This document shows positions 42,184-52,438 of a stretch of 64,000 nucleotides of DNA, piece after piece. Positions within the stretch are counted from its first letter, which is position 1. Each line of letters starts with the position of its first letter. The stretch is from JAKAWQ01 sp035509315 (GTDB taxonomy: Bacteria; Pseudomonadota; Alphaproteobacteria; Acetobacterales; Acetobacteraceae): assembly GCA_035509315.1 (NCBI GenBank), contig DATJLS010000018.1:1-64000 (forward strand), read 5' to 3'. The notes beneath the pieces were generated by a model, which worked only from the letters and a program-made list of their open reading frames with translations, searched no databases and was not told the DNA's origin. A program made the translations under genes and the position numbers.

Positions 42184-42860
42184 TCCTTTCCCTTCCCCCT
42201 TGCCCCCGGCGCGCCTTCGGGCCGCCGGGACGGCCCCGGCGGAACCGCCCGGCGCGGAGCCCCCTGCCCCGCTTCGCGGCCGGGTTCGTCGCCGCTTTGG
42301 GGCTCCTCCTCGCCGCTCTGCCGGCCCGGGCCGCCGCCCTCGATTACGTGATCAGCCAGCATTACGGATCGATCGGATTTTCCGTGAGCGAGCTCGGCAT
42401 TTTCAGCGCCGATGGCCGCTTCACGCGCTTCGCGGGCAAGCTTGCGATCGATGCGGCGCACCCGACCGAGACCCGGATCGACGTGACCATCAAGGCCGGC
42501 TCCGCCGCGATGACTTCGTCCCAGGCGGTCGCGATGCTCCGCTCGCCGGCCTATTTCGATGTCGTGCAATACCCCGATATCCATTTTGTCAGCCACTCGA
42601 TCTCCGAGGTGGAAAAAGGTCATTTCCTCATCCGGGGCGACCTCACCATCCGCGGGATCACGCATCCGCAAACGCTGGATGCCACGCTCGTGCGCGAGCA
42701 GGATCCTCCCAGCGGTCCGGTGATCGCCGATTTCCGGGTAAACGGATCGCTTCTGCGCTCGGCATACGGCATGAAGGCCAACCAGAACTTCGTCGGCAAC
42801 AAGGTCGATCTCGCGATCTTCATCCGCCTCACCCTCGCCGCCGCGCCCGATGGCGGCTGA
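42180..42860 (+). CDS. YceI-family periplasmic lipid-binding protein
   Basis: A 226-residue protein with a long signal region (AAGFVAALGLLLAALPARAAA) and a YceI lipocalin-like barrel: IGFSVSELGIFSADGRFTRF, the TRIDVTIKAGSA strand, AMLRSPAYFDVVQYPDIHF and GDLTIRGITHP are all family landmarks. YceI proteins bind isoprenoid quinones or other lipids in the periplasm and often neighbour cytochrome b561, as here. The GTG start overlaps the previous stop as GTGA, and the 3' end overlaps the cytochrome gene by 11 bases. Confidence 0.85.
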   Translation: MILSLPPCPRRAFGPPGRPRRNRPARSPLPRFAAGFVAALGLLLAALPARAAALDYVISQHYGSIGFSVSELGIFSADGRFTRFAGKLAIDAAHPTETRIDVTIKAGSAAMTSSQAVAMLRSPAYFDVVQYPDIHFVSHSISEVEKGHFLIRGDLTIRGITHPQTLDATLVREQDPPSGPVIADFRVNGSLLRSAYGMKANQNFVGNKVDLAIFIRLTLAAAPDGG

Positions 42861-43404
42861 GCCCGCGCGCGGGCAAGGCTGGAGCCGCGCGCAGCGAACG
42901 CTTCATTGGTGGAATGCGGGTTTCGTGCTCGCGGCCTTCGCCATCGCCTGGGTGATGGTGGGTGTCCCGCTCGCCGAGCTTCTGCTGAAATTCATCCTCT
43001 TTCAGGTGCACAAGACACTCGGCATCCTCGCCTTCCTGGTGGTGCTCGCGCGGCTCCTGCTCCGCACCTTCCGCGGCCGGCCGGCGGAGGATGCCTCGTT
43101 GCCGCCCTGGCAGATCGCGCTGGCAAGCTGGGCCCATCGCGCGCTCTATGGCCTGATGATCGCAACCCCGGTGCTCGGCTATCTCACCGCCTCGCTCGCC
43201 CCGCTCAGAATCCCCACCCTTTTCCTCGGCGTGATTCCGCTTCCCGCGCTCACCGGCCCGAACCAGGCCTGGTTCGGGATCGTGTTCACCCTGCACCGGG
43301 CGCTCGCCATCGCGCTCATCGTGCTCGCGGCCGGCCACGCGGCGGCGGCGATCCGGCACCATCTGCTCGGACGCGCGGTGCTCGTGCGGATGTGGCGAGG
43401 CTAG
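42850..43404 (+). CDS. cybB: cytochrome b561
   Basis: A 184-residue four-helix membrane cytochrome of the bacterial b561 family. Haem-ligand histidines lie in QRTLHWWN (helix 1), FQVHKTLGI (helix 2), TLHRALAIALI and LAAGHAAAAIRHH (helix 4). It probably carries electrons between quinol and a periplasmic acceptor such as superoxide or the YceI-bound quinone. It is the last gene of the overlapping ECF-linked cluster. Confidence 0.85.
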   Translation: MAAEPARGQGWSRAQRTLHWWNAGFVLAAFAIAWVMVGVPLAELLLKFILFQVHKTLGILAFLVVLARLLLRTFRGRPAEDASLPPWQIALASWAHRALYGLMIATPVLGYLTASLAPLRIPTLFLGVIPLPALTGPNQAWFGIVFTLHRALAIALIVLAAGHAAAAIRHHLLGRAVLVRMWRG

Positions 43405-43465
43405 ATCAAATCTGCTCATCTGCTCATCTGGGCTGCGGAAAAGACGCGGCCGCGGGAGGAAGCGG

Positions 43466-45124
43466 ATGCCAGAGGACCTTACCCGGCCATCGGGGGCGGA
43501 GGGGCTGTTCGAACGCGATCTTGCGCCGAACGCGGTCAATCACGTGCCCCTTTCCCCGCTCAGCTTTCTCAAACGCGCAAGCCTTGTCTGGCCCGACAAG
43601 ATCGCGGTGATCGATGGCGGGCGGCGCTTCACCTATCGTGAATTCGCACTGCGCTGCCGCCGCCTTGCCGCCGCGCTCAGCGGGGCCGGCCTCGGCCCGG
43701 GCGAGGCGGCCGCGGTGCTGGCCCCGAATGTCCCGGCGCTCTTGGAGGCGCATTACGGCGTGCCGCTCGCCAGCGGCGTGCTGGCGCCGATCAATGTCCT
43801 GCTCGATGAAGCGAGCATCGCCTTCATCCTCGAACATGCCGCATGCAAGGCGCTGATTTTCGATCGCGCGCAGGCGAGGAAAGTGCGCGCGGCGCTGGAT
43901 CGGCTCCGAAGGCCGATCACCCTGGTCGAGATCGCCGATCCGGCGATGCCGGCGGCCGACTCCCCGGGCGCGCCCCTGGACGCTGTCGAGTACGAGGATT
44001 TTCTCGCTGCCGCGGAACCGATGGCCTGGGCCCTGCCGCAAAATGAATGGCGGGCGATCGGGGTCAACTATACCTCCGGCACGACGGGCGATCCGAAGGG
44101 CGTGGTCTGCCATCATCGTGGCGCCTATCTCGGCGCGCTCGGCAATGTGATCGGTTTTCATCTGCGGCCCGAGAGCGTCTATCTCTGGACGCTGCCAATG
44201 TTCCACTGCAATGGCTGGACCTGCACCTGGGCCGTGACCGCCGCCGGCGGGACACATGTCTGCCTGCGCAAGGCGGAGCCCGGCGCGATCTTCGCTGCGA
44301 TCGCCGAGCATGGGGTGACGCATCTCTGCGGCGCGCCGATCGTGCTCGGCATGATCATCCATGCGCCGGCCGAGCTCCGGCGTCCGGTCGCCTCGGAAGT
44401 GCTTGTCGTGACTGGGGGCGCCTCGCCACCTTCCGCCGTGATCAGGGGGATGGAGGCGCTCGGCTTTCGCGTGCTGCATGCCTATGGGCTCACCGAGACC
44501 TACGGCCCCTCGGTGCTCTGCGAATGGCAGGCCGAATGGGCCGATCTCCCCGAGACGGAACGGCTGGCGCGGCAGGCGCGCCAGGGCGTGAGCACGCCGA
44601 CGATGGAGGATCTCGCGGTGATCGGGCCGGACGGCGAGGAACTCCCCTGTGACGCGGCCCGCATGGGGGAGATCGCGACGCGCGGAAACGTCGCGATGAA
44701 GGGCTATCTCAAGAATCCGGAGGCCACGCGGGCGGCTTTCGCCAACGGCTGGTTCCATACCGGCGATCTCGGCGTGATGCATCCGGACCACTATGTGGAG
44801 GTGAAGGACCGCGCCAAGGACATCGTGATTTCGGGCGGGGAGAACATCGCCTCGATCGAGGTCGAGGAGGTGCTTCATCGCCATCCTGCGGTTCTCGCCG
44901 CAGCCGTGGTGGCGCGGCCGAATGAGATCTGGGGCGAGACGCCCTGCGCCTTCATCACGCTGAAAGAGGGCGCGGCGCTAAGCGCGGAAGAGATTTTCTG
45001 CTTCTGCCGCGCGCGCATGGCGCATTTCAAGGTTCCGAAGACGGTCGTCTTCGGTGAGCTCCCGAGGACGGCGACGGGCAAGATCCAGAAGCACCTGCTG
45101 CGCGCGCGGGCGAGGACTCTTTAG
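43466..45124 (+). CDS. acyl-CoA synthetase (AMP-forming)
   Basis: A 552-residue ANL-family ligase. YTSGTTGDPKGVV near 198-210 is the AMP-binding P-loop, HAYGLTETYGP near 339 the A5 motif, WFHTGDLGVMHPDHYVEVKDRAKD the hinge with catalytic Asp, and PRTATGKIQK near the C terminus the lysine-bearing motif. The layout is that of medium/long-chain or aromatic acyl-CoA synthetases without fatty-acid specificity marks. It activates an acid with ATP and CoA in the cytosol. It stands alone, followed by repeat A. Confidence 0.85.
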   Translation: MPEDLTRPSGAEGLFERDLAPNAVNHVPLSPLSFLKRASLVWPDKIAVIDGGRRFTYREFALRCRRLAAALSGAGLGPGEAAAVLAPNVPALLEAHYGVPLASGVLAPINVLLDEASIAFILEHAACKALIFDRAQARKVRAALDRLRRPITLVEIADPAMPAADSPGAPLDAVEYEDFLAAAEPMAWALPQNEWRAIGVNYTSGTTGDPKGVVCHHRGAYLGALGNVIGFHLRPESVYLWTLPMFHCNGWTCTWAVTAAGGTHVCLRKAEPGAIFAAIAEHGVTHLCGAPIVLGMIIHAPAELRRPVASEVLVVTGGASPPSAVIRGMEALGFRVLHAYGLTETYGPSVLCEWQAEWADLPETERLARQARQGVSTPTMEDLAVIGPDGEELPCDAARMGEIATRGNVAMKGYLKNPEATRAAFANGWFHTGDLGVMHPDHYVEVKDRAKDIVISGGENIASIEVEEVLHRHPAVLAAAVVARPNEIWGETPCAFITLKEGAALSAEEIFCFCRARMAHFKVPKTVVFGELPRTATGKIQKHLLRARARTL

Positions 45125-45230
45125 AGCGGGATGGGATCGCTCCCGCTCACTCATCCCGCTCTTGGTCATTGTTTTATCGCGTGATTCAGACCTTCGGTGA
45201 TTCCACCTCCGGTCATCACGCTTTAGAGCT
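45122..45230. repeat. dispersed repeat A, copy 5
   Basis: GAGCGGGATG (from 45125) and CATCCCGCTC form a perfect 10-bp stem, followed by GTGATTCAGACCTTCGGTG, TTCCACCTCCGGTCATCACGC. The left edge begins at the stop codon of the acyl-CoA synthetase gene and the right part contains the stop codon of the convergent glycosylase gene. Confidence 0.75.
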
Positions 45231-45857
45231 CAGAATGCGGGCAACCTCCCGGCGCAGCGCCGGGAGGACCTCTTCACGGAACCAGGGATTCTTCCGCTCC
45301 CAAAGCAGGCTGCGCCAGGAAGGATGGGGAAGCGGGAAAGAACGCGGGAGATAATTGCGGAAATCGCGAACGCGCTCGGTCATCGTGCCACGGCCGAGCA
45401 TCCAGGCCCGTGCGTACCAGTCCTGCGCATACAAGCCGACGAGAAGCGTGAGCCGCAAGGAAGGCATCGCAGCGAGGAAGCGGGCCCGCCAGAGCGGCGC
45501 GCATTCCGGGCGCGGCGGCGCATCGCCGCCATTCGGGACGCGGCCCGGATAGCAGAACCCCATCGGCAGGATCGCGACGCGCGCCGCGTCATAGAACACG
45601 CTCTCCGGGATTCCGAGCCATTCGCGCAGGCGCGCGCCGGAGGCATCGGTGTAGGGGATTCCGCTTTCATGGACCCTGGTGCCCGGAGCCTGGCTCGCGA
45701 TCAGAAGCCGCGCCGTCGCCGAAACCTGGAAGACCGGCCGCGGACCAAGCGGGAGGACGGCGGCGCAGACGCGACAGGCCCGCGCCTCCGCGGAAAGGGC
45801 GTCTAGTGTCCCGATTCCGACGTCCGCCGCATGGGAATGTGGACGGAACCGGGACAC
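45216..45857 (-). CDS. uracil-DNA glycosylase superfamily protein
   Basis: About 213 residues. EARACRVCAAVLPLGPRPV, LIASQAPGTRVHESGIPYTDASG and LREWLGI are typical of the family-4/5-like glycosylase group, with catalytic and Fe-S-type cysteines at the N terminus; PSWRSLLWERKNPWF near the end holds the second motif. It would remove uracil or damaged bases. No normal start lies where homology begins: the nearest is a GTG at 45857 inside repeat B, and the stop codon at the other end lies in repeat A copy 5. The start is thus uncertain and may have been supplied by the repeat. Confidence 0.7.
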   Translation of the reverse strand: MSRFRPHSHAADVGIGTLDALSAEARACRVCAAVLPLGPRPVFQVSATARLLIASQAPGTRVHESGIPYTDASGARLREWLGIPESVFYDAARVAILPMGFCYPGRVPNGGDAPPRPECAPLWRARFLAAMPSLRLTLLVGLYAQDWYARAWMLGRGTMTERVRDFRNYLPRSFPLPHPSWRSLLWERKNPWFREEVLPALRREVARILSSKA

Positions 45858-46037
45858 TTGCTCTTTATTTTCCGTGGCCTGCTTATCCTTTCCGTTCGTC
45901 GCGAAAGGCGACGAACTTCGAGGGCAGGACACGAACGCAGGATGCGTTCGCTCGCGCTCATCCATCCCGCTCCACCCATTTCTTTTTTCTCGTGTGATTC
46001 AGGCCAACGGTGAGTCCGCCTTCGGTCATCACGCTCG
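45806..46037. repeat. composite repeat: repeat B hairpin plus repeat A copy 6
   Basis: AGTGTCCCGATTCCG (45808 onward) pairs with CGGAACCGGGACACT, 14 of 15 matching, around a loop of about 24 bases. CTTTATTTTCCGTGGCCTGCT follows, as at 34628. From 45940 to 46037 repeat A follows: CGTTCGCTCGCGCTCATCC, CATCCCGCTCC, GTGATTCAGGCC, CCGCCTTCGGTCATCACGC. The order B then A is the same at 34548-34806. Confidence 0.75.
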
Positions 46038-46047
46038 CGTGTGTCCT

Positions 46048-46605
46048 TCAGATACGGAGTCCTTCCGGGATCGTCATGCCGAGCCGGACCGGCACCTCCC
46101 AAAGCTCGGGAATCTGGCGCACCGGGCGAAAGCCGACACGGCGATAGAGCGGCAGCGCGCGCGGATGATCGGCCGTGCAGGTATTCACGGTGAGCAGGCG
46201 CGGGCGATGGCGCCAGGCTTCATCCACCGCGGCGCGCAGGAAAGCGTGGCCGAGGCCGTGGCCGACCGCGTGTGGCATCAGCCCGAAATAGCCGAGATTG
46301 ACGTCCGGTACCGGGCGCGTATCGAGCTCGAAGAAGCCGGCGGGCTCGCCGCCCCGATAGAGCACATGGATGCCGACCCCGGGATGGCGAAGAATGGCCG
46401 CGAGATCGGCGGGCGGGATCGCGCGCCGCAGCCACCAGACATAGGGGCCGCCGACCGTGTCATAGAGATAGCGATAGAAGGAGACACTCGGCCGCGCGAG
46501 GTGAACGACCGCGGCATCCGGCGGCAGGACCGGGCCGGGCTCGGTGGGCGGCGCGCTCATCCGGAGAAAAGTGACCGTCACCCCGACCCGGACCACGGGC
46601 TCCAT
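46048..46605 (-). CDS. GNAT-family N-acetyltransferase
   Basis: A 185-residue GNAT enzyme. The acetyl-CoA loop is GHGLGHAFLRAAVD, with the preceding strand NLGYFGLMPHAVG and the C-terminal TADHPRALPLYRRVGFRPVR (key NTCTADHP and YRRVGF). The start at 46605 (VVRVGVTVTFLRM) is preferred to 46560 because AAGAG precedes it and the added strand fits the fold. It acetylates an unknown amine. It lies 15 bases after rpoD on the same strand and may share its transcript. Confidence 0.75.
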   Translation of the reverse strand: MEPVVRVGVTVTFLRMSAPPTEPGPVLPPDAAVVHLARPSVSFYRYLYDTVGGPYVWWLRRAIPPADLAAILRHPGVGIHVLYRGGEPAGFFELDTRPVPDVNLGYFGLMPHAVGHGLGHAFLRAAVDEAWRHRPRLLTVNTCTADHPRALPLYRRVGFRPVRQIPELWEVPVRLGMTIPEGLRI

Positions 46606-46619
46606 GGACTCTTGATCGT

Positions 46620-48644
<2,025 letters not shown>

Positions 48645-48650
48645 GACCCC

Positions 48651-50426
48651 TCACTCCCCCCGTCCCTCGGCCCGCTCCTCAGCCAAGTCTTCCATTCCGC
48701 CGCGACGCACGGCATCGAGCGCCGCCTTGCGCGCGATCACCTGGCGCTGCCGTTCGGGGCTGTGGTCTCTCTCGAAGGACCGGGCGGCGGCGTCAACGTC
48801 CTCCTTGAGACGTGGCTCGGTCACCAGCACGTCGAAAATCTCCCGCCACCTCGCACGGGCATCCGCCATATCGACATTGGCCGGGCAGACCGGCAAGGGA
48901 ACCCTGGCCAATATCCGGGAAGCCTCGGCCGCCAATCCGACCGCGTGCAGGTGGGCGATCAATTGCGCCGAGTCAAGCGCCGGAAGCCCCTCCCCCCATT
49001 GCAGAATCGCGGCGCGAACAGGATCGAGCCAGGAGGGAAGAACGGGTTTGGGGAATTCTTCCTCGACCTCGGGGAGAAGGCGCGGTTCGCGGATCAGTAC
49101 CGCGATGAGCTGGCGGGCCCGATCGGATGCGATGGAGGCGGGCTGGCGGCGCATCACGGGCGCTGCCGGCTGCGCGGCGCGGGACGCAAAGGAAAGATCG
49201 AGAAGCGTGCGGCGATATTCGCGGGCGAGATTGGCATCGCCGATGCGCCGCGCCGCGGCCTCGAGCTCGGTGCGCAACGCGGCGCGCTGCTCGGGCGTGG
49301 CCTCGCCGGTGCGGCTGCGAACGAGACGGTAGAGGGCGCGGAAAAGGGGCTCGGCGTTGCCGATCGCCTGACGAAACGATCCGGCGCCGCCGCTTCGCAG
49401 CAGACTGTCCGGGTCCTCGCCCGCAGGCAGGGCGGCGAAAGTGAGCGTGCGGCCGGGGCCGATCAGAGGCAAGGCAAGCGCGATCGCCCGTTCCGCCGCC
49501 CGTGCCCCGGCCGCATCGCCATCGAAGCAGATCACCGGGGCTTCGGCGTGGCGCCAAAGGAGCGTGAGCTGCTCCTCGGTAAGCGCGGTGCCGAGCGGAG
49601 CGATCGCGGCCGGGAAGCCGGCCTGGTGAAGCGCGATCACATCCATATAGCCTTCGACCAGGATCGGCGGATCGGAACGAAAGCGCTCGCGCGCCTGATC
49701 GAGGCCGTAAAGCGCCCGGCGCTTGGCGAAGACCGGGGTTTCCGGCCCGTTGAGATATTTCGGCTGCCCATCGCCGAGCACGCGGCCACCGAAGCTCACG
49801 ACCCGGCCGCGCGGATCGCGGATGGGGAACATCACGCGGCTGAAGAAGAACTCGGAATACTTTGATTCGGAAGTTTCCTTGAGGAGTCCCGCTTCCGCGA
49901 GCCGGGCCGGGGCGATCCCTTCCCGGGCAAGCTCGGCAGCGAGCGCGCCACGCCCCTCCCCGCTCCAGCCAAGCCCGAAACGGCGGATCGTCTCCAGGGT
50001 GAGGCCGCGGCCCGTGAGGTAATCGAGCGCCCGCTTGCCTTCCGGAAGGAAAAGCCGGCGTGCGAAGGCGTTGGCGGCGGCCTCGAGGATCGAGAAGAGG
50101 TCCTGCCGGGCCTGCTCGGCGGCCGCTTCCGCCGGGTTCGGCTGCGGAACCGTGAGGCCCGCGGCGGCGGCGAGCTGGCCGACCGCCTCCATGAAGCCGA
50201 GCCCCTGGCTCTGCATGACGAAGCTGATCGCATCGCCATGGGCGCCGCAGCCGAAGCAGTGGAAATGATCGTCATAGACGTAGAAGCTCGGTGTCTTCTC
50301 GTCATGGAACGGGCAGCAGCCCCTCCATTGGCGGCCCGAACGGGCGAGCCGGACGCGCCGCCCGATCAGCTCCGGCAGCGGCGCGCGCGCCCGAAGCTCC
50401 TCCAGGAAGGGCGCGGGAAGCGCCAT
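48651..50426 (-). CDS. dnaG: DNA primase DnaG
   Basis: A 591-residue primase. The N-terminal zinc ribbon has CPFHDEKTPSF with Cys38 and His41, and FHCFGCG with Cys57 and Cys60. The Toprim core includes VEGYMDVIALHQAG and CFDGDAAGARA. The C-terminal helicase-binding part is shorter and more divergent. It lays RNA primers at the replication fork. Its start overlaps the yqeY stop by one base (TGATG), so expression is coupled. Confidence 0.96.
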   Translation of the reverse strand: MALPAPFLEELRARAPLPELIGRRVRLARSGRQWRGCCPFHDEKTPSFYVYDDHFHCFGCGAHGDAISFVMQSQGLGFMEAVGQLAAAAGLTVPQPNPAEAAAEQARQDLFSILEAAANAFARRLFLPEGKRALDYLTGRGLTLETIRRFGLGWSGEGRGALAAELAREGIAPARLAEAGLLKETSESKYSEFFFSRVMFPIRDPRGRVVSFGGRVLGDGQPKYLNGPETPVFAKRRALYGLDQARERFRSDPPILVEGYMDVIALHQAGFPAAIAPLGTALTEEQLTLLWRHAEAPVICFDGDAAGARAAERAIALALPLIGPGRTLTFAALPAGEDPDSLLRSGGAGSFRQAIGNAEPLFRALYRLVRSRTGEATPEQRAALRTELEAAARRIGDANLAREYRRTLLDLSFASRAAQPAAPVMRRQPASIASDRARQLIAVLIREPRLLPEVEEEFPKPVLPSWLDPVRAAILQWGEGLPALDSAQLIAHLHAVGLAAEASRILARVPLPVCPANVDMADARARWREIFDVLVTEPRLKEDVDAAARSFERDHSPERQRQVIARKAALDAVRRGGMEDLAEERAEGRGE

Positions 50427-50890
50427 CAGCCGGCGAGTCGTGCCCGGACGAGCGGGCCGGCGCGGCCAAGATCGATGCTCGCGCCATGGGCCGCTTTCAG
50501 CGCCGCCATCACCTTCCCCATGTCCTTGGCCGAGGTTGCGCCGCTCTCCCGCACCGCCGCCTCCACCGCCCGGTCGAGCGCTTCGCCCTCCAGCCCAGGA
50601 GGCAGGAATTCCTCGATCACGGCAATCTCCGCCTCTTCCTTGGCGGCAAGCTCCGGCCGCTTGCCCTGGCGGTAAAGCGCGGCCGATTCCTGGCGCGGCT
50701 TGATCATCCCCCGCAGCATCGCCTGGATCGCCTCATCTCCGACCACGCCTCCGGACGGTCCCTGGGTCCGAGCGGCGATGTCGGTCTCCTTGAGCCTGGC
50801 AAGGATCATTCTGAGGCTGGAGGTGCGCGCCGCGTCTCCCGCCTTCATGGCCGCCTTGAGCGCCTCGTTGAAGGACTCGCGCAATCCCAT
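50426..50890 (-). CDS. yqeY: GatB/YqeY domain protein
   Basis: A 154-residue YqeY protein: LRMILARLKETDIAART near the start, SAALYRQGKRPELAAKEEAEIAVIEEFLP and GKVMAALKAAHG at the end. Standalone YqeY proteins resemble the tail of GatB and may bind tRNA. It is the first gene of the yqeY-dnaG-rpoD operon, as in many alphaproteobacteria. Upstream is the divergent promoter region shared with carA. Confidence 0.9.
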   Translation of the reverse strand: MGLRESFNEALKAAMKAGDAARTSSLRMILARLKETDIAARTQGPSGGVVGDEAIQAMLRGMIKPRQESAALYRQGKRPELAAKEEAEIAVIEEFLPPGLEGEALDRAVEAAVRESGATSAKDMGKVMAALKAAHGASIDLGRAGPLVRARLAG

Positions 50891-50954
50891 CGTGGTCTCC
50901 GTTTTTCCCCTCTACCCTATAGCGACGGTGCCGTGGCCCTGGGCAGAGGCGCGT

Positions 50955-51018
50955 GGAGAAAATTTCCGTGATCCTGCCGCCGGGTTGTGGTGGGAAAAAA
51001 ATTCCCATATGCCACAAC
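50955..51018. promoter_or_regulatory. palindromes in the yqeY-carA divergent promoter region
   Basis: GGAGAAAATTTCC at 50955-50967 is a near-palindrome. A larger one follows: GTTGTGG (50984-50990) pairs with CCACAAC (51012-51018), and inside it TGGGAA (50991-50996) with TTCCCA (51002-51007). The large dyad ends two bases before the carA ATG at 51020. It could be an operator or an RNA hairpin that covers the ribosome-binding region, where no Shine-Dalgarno sequence is visible. Confidence 0.55.
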
Positions 51019-51019
51019 C

Positions 51020-52438
51020 ATGACCGTCTCCGTCGATGACATCCTCCAGCGCCTCGGTGGGCTTGAGGCAACCGCCCAGCTTACCGGCGTGAGTCCGGAA
51101 GCCGTGCGCAAATGGCGTCAGGCCCGGGCGATCCCAACCCGCCATTGGCCGCGGCTGATCGCCGCCACGGGTCTTTCCATGGATGCGCTTCCGGGCCCCG
51201 CAGCCGTGCCTCACCGGCCCGGCGAGACCGCGATCGCGGTACCGCCGCCAGGCGCCACCGCTTCCCTCGTTCTCGCCGACGGCAGCCTCTTCTGGGGAAG
51301 CGGCTTCGGCGCCCATACGGCCCCGGACCCAAGGGAGATCAGCGAGGGGGGGATCGGCGAGGTCTGCTTCAACACCGGCATGACGGGCTATCAGGAGACA
51401 CTGACCGACCCTTCCTATGCCGGCCAGATCATCACCTTCACCTTTCCCCATATCGGCAATGTCGGCGCCAACCCGGAGGATATCGAGGCGGCGACGCCGG
51501 CCGCCCGGGGCATCGTGGTGCGGCATTCGGTGACGGAGCCTTCGAGCTGGCGCGCCCGCCAGCCTCTCGATGCCTGGCTCCGCTCTCATGGCGTGCCCGG
51601 CATCGCCGGAGTGGATACGCGCGCGCTGACGCTGCGCATTCGCGATGGTGGTCCGCCCAGCGGCGTGCTCGCCTTCCCCGCGGATGGACGTTTCGATATC
51701 CCGGCCCTTGTCGCCGCCGCCGCTGCCTGGCCCGGGCTCGAAGGGATGGATCTCGCCCGCGCGGTCTCCTGCACCCAGAGCTATGCGTGGGACGAGACGC
51801 GCTGGGCCTGGCCCGCCGGGTATGGAAGGCAGGACGCGCCGCGGCGCCATGTCGTCGCGGTCGATTACGGGGCCAAGCGCAATATCCTCCGCTCCCTCGC
51901 CGCCGCCGGCTGCCGCATAACGGTGGTGCCGGCGACCACGACGGCGGCGGAAATTCTCGCTCACCGGCCGGATGGGGTCTTTCTCTCCAATGGGCCGGGC
52001 GATCCGGCGGCGACCGGCGAGTACGCCGTGCCGGCAATCCGGGGCGTGCTCGATGCGGGCGTGCCGCTCTTCGGCATCTGTCTCGGACATCAGCTCCTGG
52101 CGCTGGCGCTCGGCGCGCGCACCTTCAAGCTCGCCCGCGGCCATCGCGGCGCCAACCAGCCGGTGAAGGACCTTGAGACCGGGAAGGTCGAGATCACCAG
52201 CCAGAATCATGGTTTCGCCGTCGATCCGGAAACGCTGCCGGCGGATGTGCGCGTCACGCATGTGAGCCTCTTCGACGGGACGAACGAGGGCATCGCCTGC
52301 ACCGACCGCCCGGCCTTCGCCGTGCAGTATCACCCCGAGGCGAGTCCCGGGCCGAGCGATTCGCATCACCTCTTCCATCGCTTCGTTGCGATGATCGAGG
52401 GGCGTCGATCGGGGAAAAGCGATGCCGAAGCGCACTGA
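51020..52438 (+). CDS. carA: carbamoyl-phosphate synthase small subunit with N-terminal HTH domain
   Basis: A 472-residue protein, about 75 longer than ordinary CarA. Residues 1-54 form a Cro/YdaS-like helix-turn-helix: VDDILQRLGG, LTGVSPEAVRKWRQ and AIPTRHWPRLI. A Pro/Ala-rich linker follows to about 75. Then comes normal CarA: GEVCFNTGMTGYQE, VSLSNGPGDP-like VFLSNGPGDP, nucleophile Cys354 in FGICLGHQ, and His438 with Glu440 in QYHPEAS. CarA releases ammonia from glutamine for CarB, serving arginine and pyrimidine synthesis. Small HTH proteins of this kind are annotated as carph-isopro domains, a name I believe reflects such fusions. The ATG at 51020 abuts a palindrome. It overlaps carB by 17 bases. 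Confidence 0.9.
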   Translation: MTVSVDDILQRLGGLEATAQLTGVSPEAVRKWRQARAIPTRHWPRLIAATGLSMDALPGPAAVPHRPGETAIAVPPPGATASLVLADGSLFWGSGFGAHTAPDPREISEGGIGEVCFNTGMTGYQETLTDPSYAGQIITFTFPHIGNVGANPEDIEAATPAARGIVVRHSVTEPSSWRARQPLDAWLRSHGVPGIAGVDTRALTLRIRDGGPPSGVLAFPADGRFDIPALVAAAAAWPGLEGMDLARAVSCTQSYAWDETRWAWPAGYGRQDAPRRHVVAVDYGAKRNILRSLAAAGCRITVVPATTTAAEILAHRPDGVFLSNGPGDPAATGEYAVPAIRGVLDAGVPLFGICLGHQLLALALGARTFKLARGHRGANQPVKDLETGKVEITSQNHGFAVDPETLPADVRVTHVSLFDGTNEGIACTDRPAFAVQYHPEASPGPSDSHHLFHRFVAMIEGRRSGKSDAEAH

